DNA from: an uncultured Aeromonadaceae bacterium
GTDB lineage: Bacteria > Pseudomonadota > Gammaproteobacteria > Enterobacterales > Aeromonadaceae
Assembly (NCBI GenBank): GCA_945957385.1
Contig: CAMFKP010000009.1
Location: 19,592 to 83,591 of the forward strand
DNA length: 64,000 nt
Direction: 5' to 3'
The position numbers and the translations under genes are program-made. Below are positions 31,421-40,623 of this stretch, piece after piece. The notes beneath the pieces were generated by a model that saw only the letters and a program-made list of their open reading frames with translations, was not told the origin of the DNA and searched no databases. How positions within the stretch are numbered: position 1 is the first letter of the stretch; each line of letters begins with the position of its first letter.

Positions 31421-34400
31421 TGATTCGCCGCTCACTGTTTCATGCCTGGCGCCTGAGTGCGCTGACACTGCTGTTGATCGCCATCCTGGTGACGTTGGCG
31501 CGTTTCGGACTGCCCTGGGTGCAGACCCAGCGGCAGGCCATGCTGGATGCGTTGCTCGATGGCACCTCATTGCAGGCTGATGTGCGCTCGCTGGGCGTTA
31601 GTTGGAGTGAGTATGGTCCGGCCATCACGCTGCATGATCTGGCGGTCAGCCCGCGTCAGCACCAGGGGTGGGCGTTGTCGATTCGTGATGCCGAGATCCG
31701 GATCCGCCCCTGGCACAGCCTGATGGCCCGTCGCTGGGAGTTGGGCGGTTTACGCTTCGCCGAGGTTCACCTGCGTGTCGACAGTCAATGGATCGAGCAG
31801 CAACAGGGTGATAGCTCGGCAGCTTCCGCCGACTGGCAACCCTTGGCGACCCTGCTATTGGGACAATTTCAGCATTTCACGTTGGAAGACAGCGATATCA
31901 AGCTGCGTACTCCGATGGGCGAGCTGACGCGATTGCAAATTGTCAATCTCAGCTGGAGCAATCGTGGTCTGCGACATAGTGGTGTCGGTGAACTGGCGTT
32001 TTCGCACCCGGGAGTGCGTTCCCATCTGCAATTGATTGCCGATTTTCATGGTCGTGCCGACACGCCTGCGGCATTGGATGGCTCGCTGTTTTTACAGAGC
32101 TCGGCGCGTTCGGATGCGTCTGATGTACAGCCTGCTTTGCAGGGAGAACTGGATTTTCGTTTCTGGCTGAAACGCCAGGCACGAGCCTGGCAGCTGGCCC
32201 AGCTGCAGTTGGGTGAGAACGCGTTGTCCTGGCAACGCGATGGTCAAACCCACAGCGTGGCGGCCCGAGGTGGTTTGCTGCAGTGGAAAAAACTGGCCCA
32301 AGGTTGGCAGCTGAGCTCCCAGGGGCTCGAGGTGCGAGATGAGCACCAGGGCTGGCAGCCGTGGCAGTTGCAGCTGGACATGCAGGATCAGCATCTCAGT
32401 GGCGAACTGGACCCGATCAACCTGGCGGCCGTTACCCCGGCCTTGGTGCTGTTGTCGGGTACGCAAGGCGAGTTGGGTCAGGCGCTGCAGCAACTGCAAC
32501 CGAAAGGACGGGTTGATGACATTCGCGTGCAGCACCGCCTGGGCAGTGATGACTGGCAGCTGGAGGCCCGTCTGCAGCGGGTGGGGTGGCAGCGTTGGGG
32601 GATGTTGCCCGGTGTGCAGCAGATGGACGGTCTGCTCGCGTTATCACCTGCCGGGGGGCAATTACAGCTCGCTCTCGGCCCACAGACGCTTCGCGTCGGT
32701 CCCTATTTTCCCGCCGATATTCCGTTGACGTCATTAGATGCCGCGCTGGCGCTGCAGAAGCGGCGGGATGGCTGGGTTCTCATGGCCCAGGGTGTGCAGC
32801 TGCGCACCCCTGCGTTGTCGGTGAACAGTGATGTTCGTCTGACACTACCCACGACAGCGGCGCCAGCACTCTACCTGTTGTCGGACATAGATCTGCATGA
32901 TGCGGGTCAGGCATGGCGTTACTACCCGCGTCTGGCGATGGGGCAGCGGCTGACCGATTACCTGCGCAGCGCGTTGCAACAGGGCTCGGTCGATGGGGCT
33001 GTGCTGTTGTGGAATGGCCCGTTAGATGCGTTTCCCTACCATGATGGCGGTGGCCGTTTTCAGGTTCAGGTACCGTTGCGCAACGCCCGTTTTCAATTTG
33101 ATCCGCAGTGGCAACCGCTCACGGATCTGAGTCTCGATCTGCTGTTCCAGAATGATACGCTGGCGATGCGCAGTACGGCAGCCACCTTGGGTCAAGCCAA
33201 ATCAAACTACATAGATGCCTGGTTTCCGGCGCTGGCGGAGGATGCGCGCCTGTATATCAATGCCGATGTGCAGGGTGAGGCCGCCGCAGTGCAGCAGTAT
33301 CTGATTCACTCCGGTGTTGCCGACTCTGTGGGCAGTGCCATGCAGGCTCTGCCACTCCGCCACCCGTTACAGGGGGCGGTGCAACTGGTCATTCCTCTGG
33401 ATGGCAGCCCGGTCGATCTGTTGGGCCATGTTGATTTTGCCGGCAACGAGTTGACGGTTCGCGATCTTGGATTGTCGCTGTCGCGGTTGGATGGGCGGCT
33501 GGAGTTCACCCAACAGGAGACGCGTTTCAAAGGGTTGACGGCTGCTTGGCAGGGGCAACCGGTGCGGTTGGACTATGAGGGACGCCAGCAAGGCGACAGC
33601 TATCTGGTTGATCTGCAGATGGATGGCATTTGGTCGAGTGCGGCGGCAACGCTGCCTGCCGGATGGCAACCCGTAGTGCAAGGTCGGACGCCCTGGCAGG
33701 GCAAATTGCAATTAACGCTGCAACCACAAGGTTATCGTTATCAGGGGCAGTGGCAGAGTTCGCTGCGTGGTCTGGCACTAGCACTGCCGGCTCCCTATAC
33801 CAAGGCGGCATCGGATGCACGGCCTTTCCGGCTGTCGGCGCGCGGAGATCAGAATGCAAGCCAGCTGCAGGCAGAGTGGCAGCCTGGCTGGCGTTGGCAG
33901 GGGGATTGGTTGCCAGCCAAGCAGATGTTCAGTCGTTTCTGGCTCGGCAACCAACAATTGGAACCGACGGGACAAACGTGGGCGCCCTTTCATCTGCAAT
34001 TGAACTTCCCGGAGCTGGATGCGGATGCATGGCAAGCATGGTGGCAGCGTATTCAAGCGGCCGACGCGTCGGCATCGACCTCCTCCTCCCAGTTGCTCAG
34101 TAGCTTGCCGGTACAGCGTTCCTGGCAGCTGGTGGTGCCTAAATTCCGCTGGCAACAGCAGTCTTGGGACAAGTTGACACTCAGTGGCCGTCAGGATCCG
34201 CAGCAGCAAGAGTGGAAATTGTTGGCCAATCAGGTCACTGCCAGCGCGCGTCGACAGGGGACGCAACCCTGGTCGCTGGATCTGGTTTATCTGGATTGGC
34301 ATCCGGATGACAAAACGGCTGCCGCTGCACCAGCTCCCATGCCCAGTCGTGCTGAGCAACTCAGCACGCTGGCCGCGATTCCGCCGTTCAATCTGACGTG

Positions 34401-35205
34401 TCAACGCTGTGTATTGGGCAAACAGCAGCTTGGACGCCTCGAGATGCAGGTGCGTCCGACGGCGACGGGATTAAAAGTCGATAACTTACTGCTGCAACAA
34501 GGCAATAACAAAGTCAGCGGCCAAGGCGCCTGGCAGCTGACTGCGGGGGCCTCCCAGAGCCAGCTGCAGCTTAACGGCCAGATTGCCAGCCTCGAGACCT
34601 GGCTACAGGCTCTGGATTATCCCTTGGGCTTCAGTGGTACCCCGGCCAGCTTTGACTCGCAATTGACCTGGCAAGGCCCTTTGTATCGCTTTGATAAACC
34701 GTCACTGGCCGGCAAATTACGTTTCGAGAGTGGCGAGGGCATGCTGCGGAACATGGGGTCTACCGGGACACGCCTGTTGTCGGTGTTTTCGTTACACGCC
34801 GTAATGCGCCGCTTGAGTCTTGATTTTAGTGATCTGTTGGAGAAAGGCCTCTTCTTCCGGCGGATCCGCTTCCATAGCCAAATCGACAACGGCGTGATTC
34901 ACAGTGATGATTTTCTGCTCGAGGCGGATGCCGGCGATATCAAGGCCAAGGGCACGCTGGATCTGAATAGCCAGAAGATCGATTATCGCATCAGTTTCCG
35001 CCCGCAATTTGCCAATGAGCTGTCGTTGGCCACTGCGGTCGCGGTCACACCGGTGACGGGTATCTATGTGCTGGCCGCGTCCAAACTGCTGTCGCCGGTG
35101 TTGGATGTCATCACCGAAATCCGCTTTGCCGTGGGCGGGACTCTGGGGGCACCGGAAGTGATAGAAACCGGTCGTGACACGCGTCCCGCCGAGGGGAAGA
35201 AATAA
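31420..35205 (+). CDS. yhdP: AsmA-like envelope protein YhdP
   Basis: A 1261-residue protein of the TamB/AsmA group. One N-terminal membrane helix (about residues 13-33) is followed by a very long periplasmic beta-rich region that probably forms a lipid-carrying groove. In E. coli YhdP helps transport phospholipids to the outer membrane together with TamB and YdbH. The C-terminal AsmA_2 pattern is seen as ALDYPLGFSGTPASFDSQLTWQG to SGEGMLRNMGSTGTRLLSVFS, with a closing DLNSQKIDYRISFRPQ stretch. It starts with GTG overlapping the rng stop; that start has no strong alternative. Its stop overlaps the next gene (TAATG). Confidence 0.92.
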   Translation: MIRRSLFHAWRLSALTLLLIAILVTLARFGLPWVQTQRQAMLDALLDGTSLQADVRSLGVSWSEYGPAITLHDLAVSPRQHQGWALSIRDAEIRIRPWHSLMARRWELGGLRFAEVHLRVDSQWIEQQQGDSSAASADWQPLATLLLGQFQHFTLEDSDIKLRTPMGELTRLQIVNLSWSNRGLRHSGVGELAFSHPGVRSHLQLIADFHGRADTPAALDGSLFLQSSARSDASDVQPALQGELDFRFWLKRQARAWQLAQLQLGENALSWQRDGQTHSVAARGGLLQWKKLAQGWQLSSQGLEVRDEHQGWQPWQLQLDMQDQHLSGELDPINLAAVTPALVLLSGTQGELGQALQQLQPKGRVDDIRVQHRLGSDDWQLEARLQRVGWQRWGMLPGVQQMDGLLALSPAGGQLQLALGPQTLRVGPYFPADIPLTSLDAALALQKRRDGWVLMAQGVQLRTPALSVNSDVRLTLPTTAAPALYLLSDIDLHDAGQAWRYYPRLAMGQRLTDYLRSALQQGSVDGAVLLWNGPLDAFPYHDGGGRFQVQVPLRNARFQFDPQWQPLTDLSLDLLFQNDTLAMRSTAATLGQAKSNYIDAWFPALAEDARLYINADVQGEAAAVQQYLIHSGVADSVGSAMQALPLRHPLQGAVQLVIPLDGSPVDLLGHVDFAGNELTVRDLGLSLSRLDGRLEFTQQETRFKGLTAAWQGQPVRLDYEGRQQGDSYLVDLQMDGIWSSAAATLPAGWQPVVQGRTPWQGKLQLTLQPQGYRYQGQWQSSLRGLALALPAPYTKAASDARPFRLSARGDQNASQLQAEWQPGWRWQGDWLPAKQMFSRFWLGNQQLEPTGQTWAPFHLQLNFPELDADAWQAWWQRIQAADASASTSSSQLLSSLPVQRSWQLVVPKFRWQQQSWDKLTLSGRQDPQQQEWKLLANQVTASARRQGTQPWSLDLVYLDWHPDDKTAAAAPAPMPSRAEQLSTLAAIPPFNLTCQRCVLGKQQLGRLEMQVRPTATGLKVDNLLLQQGNNKVSGQGAWQLTAGASQSQLQLNGQIASLETWLQALDYPLGFSGTPASFDSQLTWQGPLYRFDKPSLAGKLRFESGEGMLRNMGSTGTRLLSVFSLHAVMRRLSLDFSDLLEKGLFFRRIRFHSQIDNGVIHSDDFLLEADAGDIKAKGTLDLNSQKIDYRISFRPQFANELSLATAVAVTPVTGIYVLAASKLLSPVLDVITEIRFAVGGTLGAPEVIETGRDTRPAEGKK

Positions 35206-36041
35206 TGAAACTAGCCGTTCTACAGCTGAATAGTCAGGCGCAGTGGGAGCCCAATCGACAGCAGATTGCCGCGCTGTTGATGCGTTTGCCTGCCGAGCGG
35301 CCGCTGCTCGTGCTATTGCCGGAGAACTTTGCGGCGCTGGGTAGCACCGCGGATTACCAGGCGATTGCTGAACCTGTCGGTGAGGGGCCGATTCAGCAAC
35401 AGCTCGCGAGCTGGGCTAGGCAGTACGGTATCTGGCTGGTTGCCGGATCCTTGCCGACGCAAACGGCCTCTGCCGAGCGCTTGCATACCACAACACTGGT
35501 GTATGATGCCGATGGCCAGCTGCGCGGACATTATCACAAGCTGCACCTGTTCGATGTCGATGTCGCCGATGGTCATCGCCGCTATCGGGAATCGGACAGT
35601 TTTGCCGCCGGTAATGCGTGTCAGGTGGTCTCTTCACCTTTTGGTGGTCTGGGTTTGTCCATCTGTTACGATGTGCGCTTTCCGGAACTCTATCGCCGGC
35701 TGCGGGTGGCCGGCGCCGAGATCCTGCTGGTGCCGGCAGCGTTCACCGCTGTGACCGGTGCCGCCCACTGGCGTCCCCTGTTACAGGCGCGAGCCATTGA
35801 GAACCAGTGTTATCTATTGGCCGCCAATCAGGGCGGCGAGCACGATGGCGGCCGGCGCACCTGGGGGCATTCGTTGATTGTGGATCCGTGGGGACGCGTG
35901 CTGGGTGAGCTGGATGATGAGCCGGGCGTGCTGATAGCGACCCTGGATCCACAGCTGATTTTACAAGTCCGCACCGATATGCCGGTGCTGGAGCATGCCC
36001 GGCTGACGGGCGCCTGGAGAGATGAAGCGTCATGTTGTTGA
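35205..36041 (+). CDS. Carbon-nitrogen hydrolase (nitrilase family)
   Basis: A 278-residue nitrilase-superfamily enzyme. The catalytic triad is visible: Glu40 in LPENFAAL, Lys112 in [11 protein letters not shown] and Cys154 in [13 protein letters not shown]. This form resembles Nit1-type omega-amidases/deaminated-glutathione amidases, a repair activity, but the substrate is inferred. In E. coli there is no nitrilase between yhdP and tldD; in this lineage it is inserted in the operon. It overlaps both neighbours (by one base with yhdP and ten with tldD). Confidence 0.88.
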   Translation: MKLAVLQLNSQAQWEPNRQQIAALLMRLPAERPLLVLLPENFAALGSTADYQAIAEPVGEGPIQQQLASWARQYGIWLVAGSLPTQTASAERLHTTTLVYDADGQLRGHYHKLHLFDVDVADGHRRYRESDSFAAGNACQVVSSPFGGLGLSICYDVRFPELYRRLRVAGAEILLVPAAFTAVTGAAHWRPLLQARAIENQCYLLAANQGGEHDGGRRTWGHSLIVDPWGRVLGELDDEPGVLIATLDPQLILQVRTDMPVLEHARLTGAWRDEASCC

Positions 36042-37477
36042 ATCAAGTTTCTGAACGCCTGCTGCGGCCCCATGAGCTGGATGAGGCCATTCTCGCCCGT
36101 ATGCTACGCCAGCTGATGACTCATCAGGTGGATTTCGGCGACCTCTATTTCCAGAGCAGCTATCACGAGTCCTGGGTACTGGAGGACGGTATCGTCAAGG
36201 ATGGCAGCTACAACATTGACCAGGGGGTCGGGGTTCGCGCCATCAGCGGTGAGAAGACCGGCTTTGCCTATTCGGATGAGTTGACGATACACGCGCTGAG
36301 CCAATCAGTGATCGCCGCGCGCGGCATAGCGCAGAGCGGTGGCAGTGGTGAAATCCGCATCTGGCAACCGGCTCAGGCGCCGCTGTTGTATGCACCGCTT
36401 GACCCCTTGGGCTCACTCGACAAACAGCAAAAAATCGCGTTGCTGGAACAGATGGATCGTTTTGCGCGTACTCTGGACCCGGCGGTTAACCAGGTCATCG
36501 CGTCCCTGTCCGGTGTCTATGAAGAGGTGTTGGTGGCAGCCACCGACGGCACTCTCAGCGCCGACATCCGGCCGCTGGTGCGCCTGAACTGTACCGTGCT
36601 GGTGGAGCGCGGTGGCCGCCGCGAGCGAGGCAGTTCTGGTGGTGGTGGCCGGTTTGGCTATGACTACTTCTTTGATCCGGTCGCCGGCGAGATGCGGGCG
36701 CTGGGGTATGTCCGCGAAGCCGTCCGGCAGGCTCTGGTCAATCTGGAGGCGATCGATGCGCCCGCCGGTACGCTGCCGGTAGTATTGGGACCGGGTTGGC
36801 CTGGTGTCTTGCTGCATGAAGCGGTCGGACATGGTCTGGAAGGCGATTTTAACCGCAAGGGTTCGTCCGCTTTTGCTGGACGGATTGGTCAGAAGGTGGC
36901 GTCCGAGCACTGTACCATCGTCGATGATGGCAGTCTGCCGGGCCGCCGCGGTTCGGTCAGCATTGATGATGAGGGGACGCCTGGTCAGTACAACGTGCTG
37001 ATCGAAAAGGGCATCCTCAAGGGGTATATCCAAGACAAGCTCAATGCCCGCCTGATGGGGGTCGCGCCGACTGGCAACGGCCGCCGCGAGTCCTATGCCC
37101 ACTTACCGATGCCGCGGATGACCAATACCTATATGTTGGCCGGCGAACATGATCCGCAGGAGATCATAGCGTCGGTGAAACACGGTATCTATGCCCCGAA
37201 CTTTGGGGGCGGACAGGTGGACATTACCTCCGGCAAGTTTGTGTTCTCGGCCTCTGAAGCTTACCTGATCGAAGATGGCAAAATTACCGCACCGCTCAAG
37301 GGCGCAACATTGATCGGCAATGGGCCGGATGCGATGCAGCAAGTCTCCATGGTCGGCAATGATCTGGCACTGGATGCCGGGGTCGGCGTGTGTGGCAAGG
37401 ATGGCCAGAGCGTGCCGGTCGGTGTCGGCCAGCCTACTCTCAAGCTCGATATGATGACGATCGGCGGCACCCGCTAG
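36032..37477 (+). CDS. tldD: Metalloprotease TldD
   Basis: A 481-residue zinc protease subunit that forms a heterodimer with TldE/PmbA and degrades unfolded peptides; in E. coli the pair processes microcin B17 and degrades the CcdA antitoxin. The metal-binding HExxxH motif is seen as HEAVGH at residues 262-267. A glycine-rich stretch ([14 protein letters not shown]) and the conserved C-terminal [20 protein letters not shown] are also family features. It is the last gene of the mreB-tldD cluster, followed by a strong terminator. Its partner pmbA lies just 0.7 kb downstream. Confidence 0.95.
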   Translation: MLLNQVSERLLRPHELDEAILARMLRQLMTHQVDFGDLYFQSSYHESWVLEDGIVKDGSYNIDQGVGVRAISGEKTGFAYSDELTIHALSQSVIAARGIAQSGGSGEIRIWQPAQAPLLYAPLDPLGSLDKQQKIALLEQMDRFARTLDPAVNQVIASLSGVYEEVLVAATDGTLSADIRPLVRLNCTVLVERGGRRERGSSGGGGRFGYDYFFDPVAGEMRALGYVREAVRQALVNLEAIDAPAGTLPVVLGPGWPGVLLHEAVGHGLEGDFNRKGSSAFAGRIGQKVASEHCTIVDDGSLPGRRGSVSIDDEGTPGQYNVLIEKGILKGYIQDKLNARLMGVAPTGNGRRESYAHLPMPRMTNTYMLAGEHDPQEIIASVKHGIYAPNFGGGQVDITSGKFVFSASEAYLIEDGKITAPLKGATLIGNGPDAMQQVSMVGNDLALDAGVGVCGKDGQSVPVGVGQPTLKLDMMTIGGTR

Positions 37478-37530
37478 CCGCGGCGACAGACCCGCAGCCA
37501 GAGCTGGCGCAGATGAATGTACAGATGAAA

Positions 37531-37554
37531 AAGGGCGGAATTCTCCGCCCTTTT
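37531..37554. terminator. Bidirectional terminator between tldD and darP
   Basis: A perfect 10-bp stem (AAAGGGCGGA / TCCGCCCTTT) with a 4-base loop, with T-runs on both strands. It separates the convergent tldD and darP genes. Confidence 0.9.
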
Positions 37555-37577
37555 TGCATCTGCTTGGCGCAGGGCCG

Positions 37578-38111
37578 TCAGATGAGGGTTTCCAGCTCGT
37601 CGCGCAGGTATTGGAACAGTTCACGGAACGCGGCGGGCGGCTTGTTGCCCTCACGCTCCTTCTTGGCCTGGCGCACCAGCTGACGCAGCTTCTGCCGATC
37701 CAGTTCATGGTACTCACCCAGCAGGGCGTTGATCGCCTCGTCGCCATCGGCAATCAGCTTCTCGCGCAGTTGCTCGAGTTTGTGCATGCGCGCATTGCCG
37801 GCCACATGGCGGCTGCGGATCACCTCCAGCGCCTGTTCGATGGCGTCAACTTCACTGTTGCGCATCAGGCGGCCAATAAACTGCAACTGGCGGCGAAAGG
37901 CTTCGCGCTTGCCTTGCAGACGGTGAGCGAGGGCGATGGCATCGAGCATCTCCTCGTCCAGCGGAACCTTGGCCAGTTCGGTCGGCTTCAGGTTCACCAG
38001 TTCGGTTCCCAGCTGTTGCAAGCGTTCGGATTCACGCTTCATTTCACTCTTGCTGGGGCCTTCGTATTCCCACTCGTCGTCGTGGGCTGTCTCGTCGAAT
38101 TGATTATGCAT
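37578..38111 (-). CDS. darP: Ribosome-associated protein DarP (YjgA)
   Basis: A 177-residue, highly charged, helical protein of the DUF615 family. In E. coli YjgA (DarP) binds late precursors of the 50S ribosomal subunit and helps mature the peptidyl-transferase centre. Family features are the acidic N-terminus (DETAHDDEWEYEGPSKSEMKRE), the LPLDEEMLDAI-like segment and the C-terminal RELFQYLRDEL. It lies divergently from pmbA, as yjgA and pmbA do in E. coli. Confidence 0.93.
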   Translation of the reverse strand: MHNQFDETAHDDEWEYEGPSKSEMKRESERLQQLGTELVNLKPTELAKVPLDEEMLDAIALAHRLQGKREAFRRQLQFIGRLMRNSEVDAIEQALEVIRSRHVAGNARMHKLEQLREKLIADGDEAINALLGEYHELDRQKLRQLVRQAKKEREGNKPPAAFRELFQYLRDELETLI

Positions 38112-38214
38112 GTGTCGGTTTCCACTTCAGTTGCCCGATATGTTACCAGCTTCTCCCGTTGATTGCTGGCCTGTGATAGGCTGGACGGCTAATGAGAACA
38201 AGACAGTAGTGACT

Positions 38215-39558
38215 ATGGATCTGCAGCAGCAAATACGCCAGGAACAGACCCAGTTGGAATCGGCTGTTGCCGATGCGCTGGCCATTGCCCGTTCGCTGGG
38301 CGCAGACAGTGCCGAAGTGTCGATCAGCAAACAGACCGGCTTGTCGGTTAACACCCGTGGTGGGGATGTCGAGAGTATCGAATTCAACAAGGATGGGGCG
38401 CTCGGGATCGCCGTGTATCGTGAAGGGCGCAAGGGCTCATCGTCGACCACGGATCTGTCGCCGGACGCCGTGCGACGCGCCGTCGAGGCGGCGCTGGATA
38501 TTTCGCGTCACACCGCAGTTGACCCGTTTGCCGGTCTGGCTGATGCCGACTGGCTGGCGTGGGAGGCTCCGGATCTGGATCTGTTGCACCCGCTGGCCGC
38601 CGATCCTGAATATGGCATCGAACTGGCACGGGCTTGCGAGCAGCACGCCCTCTCCCTCGACAGCCGTATCAAACACTCTGACGGTGCTGGTTTCAGCAGC
38701 CACCATGGCATCAAGGTCTATGGCAACAGCCATGGCTTTGTCCGTGGCTATGCCGGATCTCGCCACTCGTTGAGCTGTGTGCTGATCGGTGAGCAAGCGG
38801 GTGAGATGCAGCGTGATTACGGTTACTCCTCATGCCGGCATATCGATGATCTCTGGACGCCTCAGCGCATCGCCGAAGAGGCGGTAGAGCGTACTGTCTC
38901 CCGGCTCGGCGCGCGCAAAATCGGCACCTGCAGCGTGCCGGTGCTGTTTTGCCCGGAGTCCGCCTCCGGTCTGTTTGGCCATCTGGTGTCTGCGATCGGT
39001 GGCGGTAACCTGTATCGCAAGTCGTCATTCCTGCTCGATTCGCTGGGGCAGCAGATCTTTCCTGACTGGCTGACCATCACCGAGCAGCCATTGCTGCGCG
39101 GCGGCTTGGCCAGCGCGCCCTTTGATTGCGAAGGGGTGCGCACCGTGGAGCGCAACATCATCGAGGCCGGCCAGTTGCAGACTTACCTGCTGACCACCTA
39201 CTCCGGACGCAAGCTGGGTATGCCATCCACCGGCCACGCCGGTGGCATCCACAACTGGCAGGTGCAGGGCGAGGGACAGAGCAAGGCGCAGCTGCTGCGG
39301 CAGATGGGCACCGGCCTGCTGGTGACCGAGCTGATGGGGCAGGGAGTCAATATTGTCACCGGGGATTACTCCCGTGGTGCGTCCGGATTCTGGGTCGAGA
39401 ATGGCGAGATCGCCTATCCGGTCGAGGAGATCACCATTGCCGGCAATCTCAAAGAGATGTTCCGTCACCTGGTGGCGGTCGGGGCCGACTGGGATCCGCG
39501 CTCCAGCCTGCGTACCGGCTCTGTGCTGCTGGATACCATGAAGGTGGCGGGTAACTGA
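38215..39558 (+). CDS. pmbA: Metalloprotease-related protein PmbA (TldE)
   Basis: A 447-residue homologue of TldD that lacks the HExxxH motif and forms the non-catalytic half of the TldD/TldE protease. Family motifs include FNKDGALGIAVYREGRKGSSSTTDLS and the C-terminal GDYSRGASGFWVENGEI. I chose the ATG at 38215 (MDLQQQIRQEQ), which gives the usual length; the longer open frame would overlap the divergent darP start. It has a 104-base gap to darP in which both promoters must lie. Confidence 0.93.
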   Translation: MDLQQQIRQEQTQLESAVADALAIARSLGADSAEVSISKQTGLSVNTRGGDVESIEFNKDGALGIAVYREGRKGSSSTTDLSPDAVRRAVEAALDISRHTAVDPFAGLADADWLAWEAPDLDLLHPLAADPEYGIELARACEQHALSLDSRIKHSDGAGFSSHHGIKVYGNSHGFVRGYAGSRHSLSCVLIGEQAGEMQRDYGYSSCRHIDDLWTPQRIAEEAVERTVSRLGARKIGTCSVPVLFCPESASGLFGHLVSAIGGGNLYRKSSFLLDSLGQQIFPDWLTITEQPLLRGGLASAPFDCEGVRTVERNIIEAGQLQTYLLTTYSGRKLGMPSTGHAGGIHNWQVQGEGQSKAQLLRQMGTGLLVTELMGQGVNIVTGDYSRGASGFWVENGEIAYPVEEITIAGNLKEMFRHLVAVGADWDPRSSLRTGSVLLDTMKVAGN

Positions 39559-39610
39559 CGCACGTTGGCCTCATGCTGGCGCATGGCCATCAATCACAAG
39601 GGAGTCATGG

Positions 39611-40285
39611 ATGAGACTGCTGAATCACCTGTTTGAGCAGAACCGTAACTGGGCCGAGAAGATCAAGGCCGAAGACCCGCAGTTCTTCGAGAAGCTGTCG
39701 CAGCAACAGGCGCCCGAGTATTTGTGGATCGGCTGTTCGGACAGCCGGGTGCCGGCAAACGAGTTGCTGGGGCTGTTGCCGGGCGATGTGTTTGTGCATC
39801 GCAACGTCGCCAATCTGGTGATCCACACCGATTTTAACTGTCTGTCGGTGATCCAGTACGCCATCGATGTGCTGAAGGTAAAGCACATCATCGTCTGTGG
39901 CCACTACAGCTGTGGCGGTGTGGTGGCGGCGATGGGTAACGATGAGCACGGCCTGATCGACAACTGGCTGCGTAACATCAAGGACATCTACTTCAAGTAT
40001 CGCGAGCAGATCGAGGAGATAGCGGATCTGCATGAGCGGCAGGATTATCTGTGCGAACTGAATGTGTTGGAACAGGTGGCTAACGTCTGCTGTACCACCA
40101 TAGTGCAGAATGCCTGGAAGCGCGGTCAGGAGTTGGCGATCCATGGCTGGATCTATGGTCTCAAGGATGGATTGCTGCGCGACCTGGGGGTGACCATCAA
40201 CGCCCTGGATCAGATCCCGGATGTTTATCGCTCCTCCCGCGAGATCGTCACTCAGTACCACAGCCCTGACGTGGGCAAGGATTGA
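39611..40285 (+). CDS. Beta-class carbonic anhydrase
   Basis: A 224-residue enzyme that interconverts CO2 and bicarbonate. Zinc ligands Cys42, Asp44 (CSDSRVP), His98 and Cys101 (GHYSCGG) are at the positions of E. coli Can, and the length also matches. AAGGGAG lies nine bases before the ATG. It is a single gene after pmbA and ends in a stem-loop. Confidence 0.95.
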   Translation: MRLLNHLFEQNRNWAEKIKAEDPQFFEKLSQQQAPEYLWIGCSDSRVPANELLGLLPGDVFVHRNVANLVIHTDFNCLSVIQYAIDVLKVKHIIVCGHYSCGGVVAAMGNDEHGLIDNWLRNIKDIYFKYREQIEEIADLHERQDYLCELNVLEQVANVCCTTIVQNAWKRGQELAIHGWIYGLKDGLLRDLGVTINALDQIPDVYRSSREIVTQYHSPDVGKD

Positions 40286-40293
40286 TGACTGAC

Positions 40294-40319
40294 ATGCCTC
40301 ACCCAGCCTGGTGGGGCAT
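40294..40319 (+). terminator. Terminator of the carbonic anhydrase gene
   Basis: ATGCCTCACC and GGTGGGGCAT pair with one G-T wobble around a 6-base loop; a short T-rich run follows. Confidence 0.75.
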
Positions 40320-40574
40320 TATTTGTGGTTAATGCTCGAGCGACAAACGATATATCTACGCTGAGTTAGCTCGACTAATCCGTATATTTTCTTGGCTCAG
40401 GCAATATAAATATTGTTTTAATTTCAAATGGTTGTGAAATATTTCACCGCTATTTAAATAGTATTTGCTGCGCAGGATGCAGGTGGCGATATTAATACCA
40501 TGCTGGCGGAATAACTATTATTGCCGGCCCTGTCATCGTTGACTGGTATCGTTATTTCCGTGGTGCCAGCGCAT
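40320..40574. other. AT-rich convergent gap with a CRP-like palindrome
   Basis: Between the terminators of two convergent genes, about 250 bases without a reading frame I can support. The stretch 40390-40470 is markedly AT-rich. At 40433-40448, TGTGA-AATATT-TCACC matches the CRP half-sites in nine of ten positions, and the inner 14 bases are a perfect palindrome. Neither neighbour should need a promoter here, so the function is unknown; a small RNA is one possibility. A weak inverted repeat (GCATTA / TAATGC) is at 40316-40335. Confidence 0.5.
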
Positions 40575-40599
40575 AAAAAAACAGGGGCCGAGGCCCCTG
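40575..40599 (-). terminator. Terminator of the porin gene
   Basis: CAGGGGCC / GGCCCCTG form a stem, and on the minus strand six or more Ts follow. It lies 25 bases after the porin stop codon. Confidence 0.9.
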
Positions 40600-40623
40600 A
40601 ATCGGTACGGAGGTGGTGACGAC

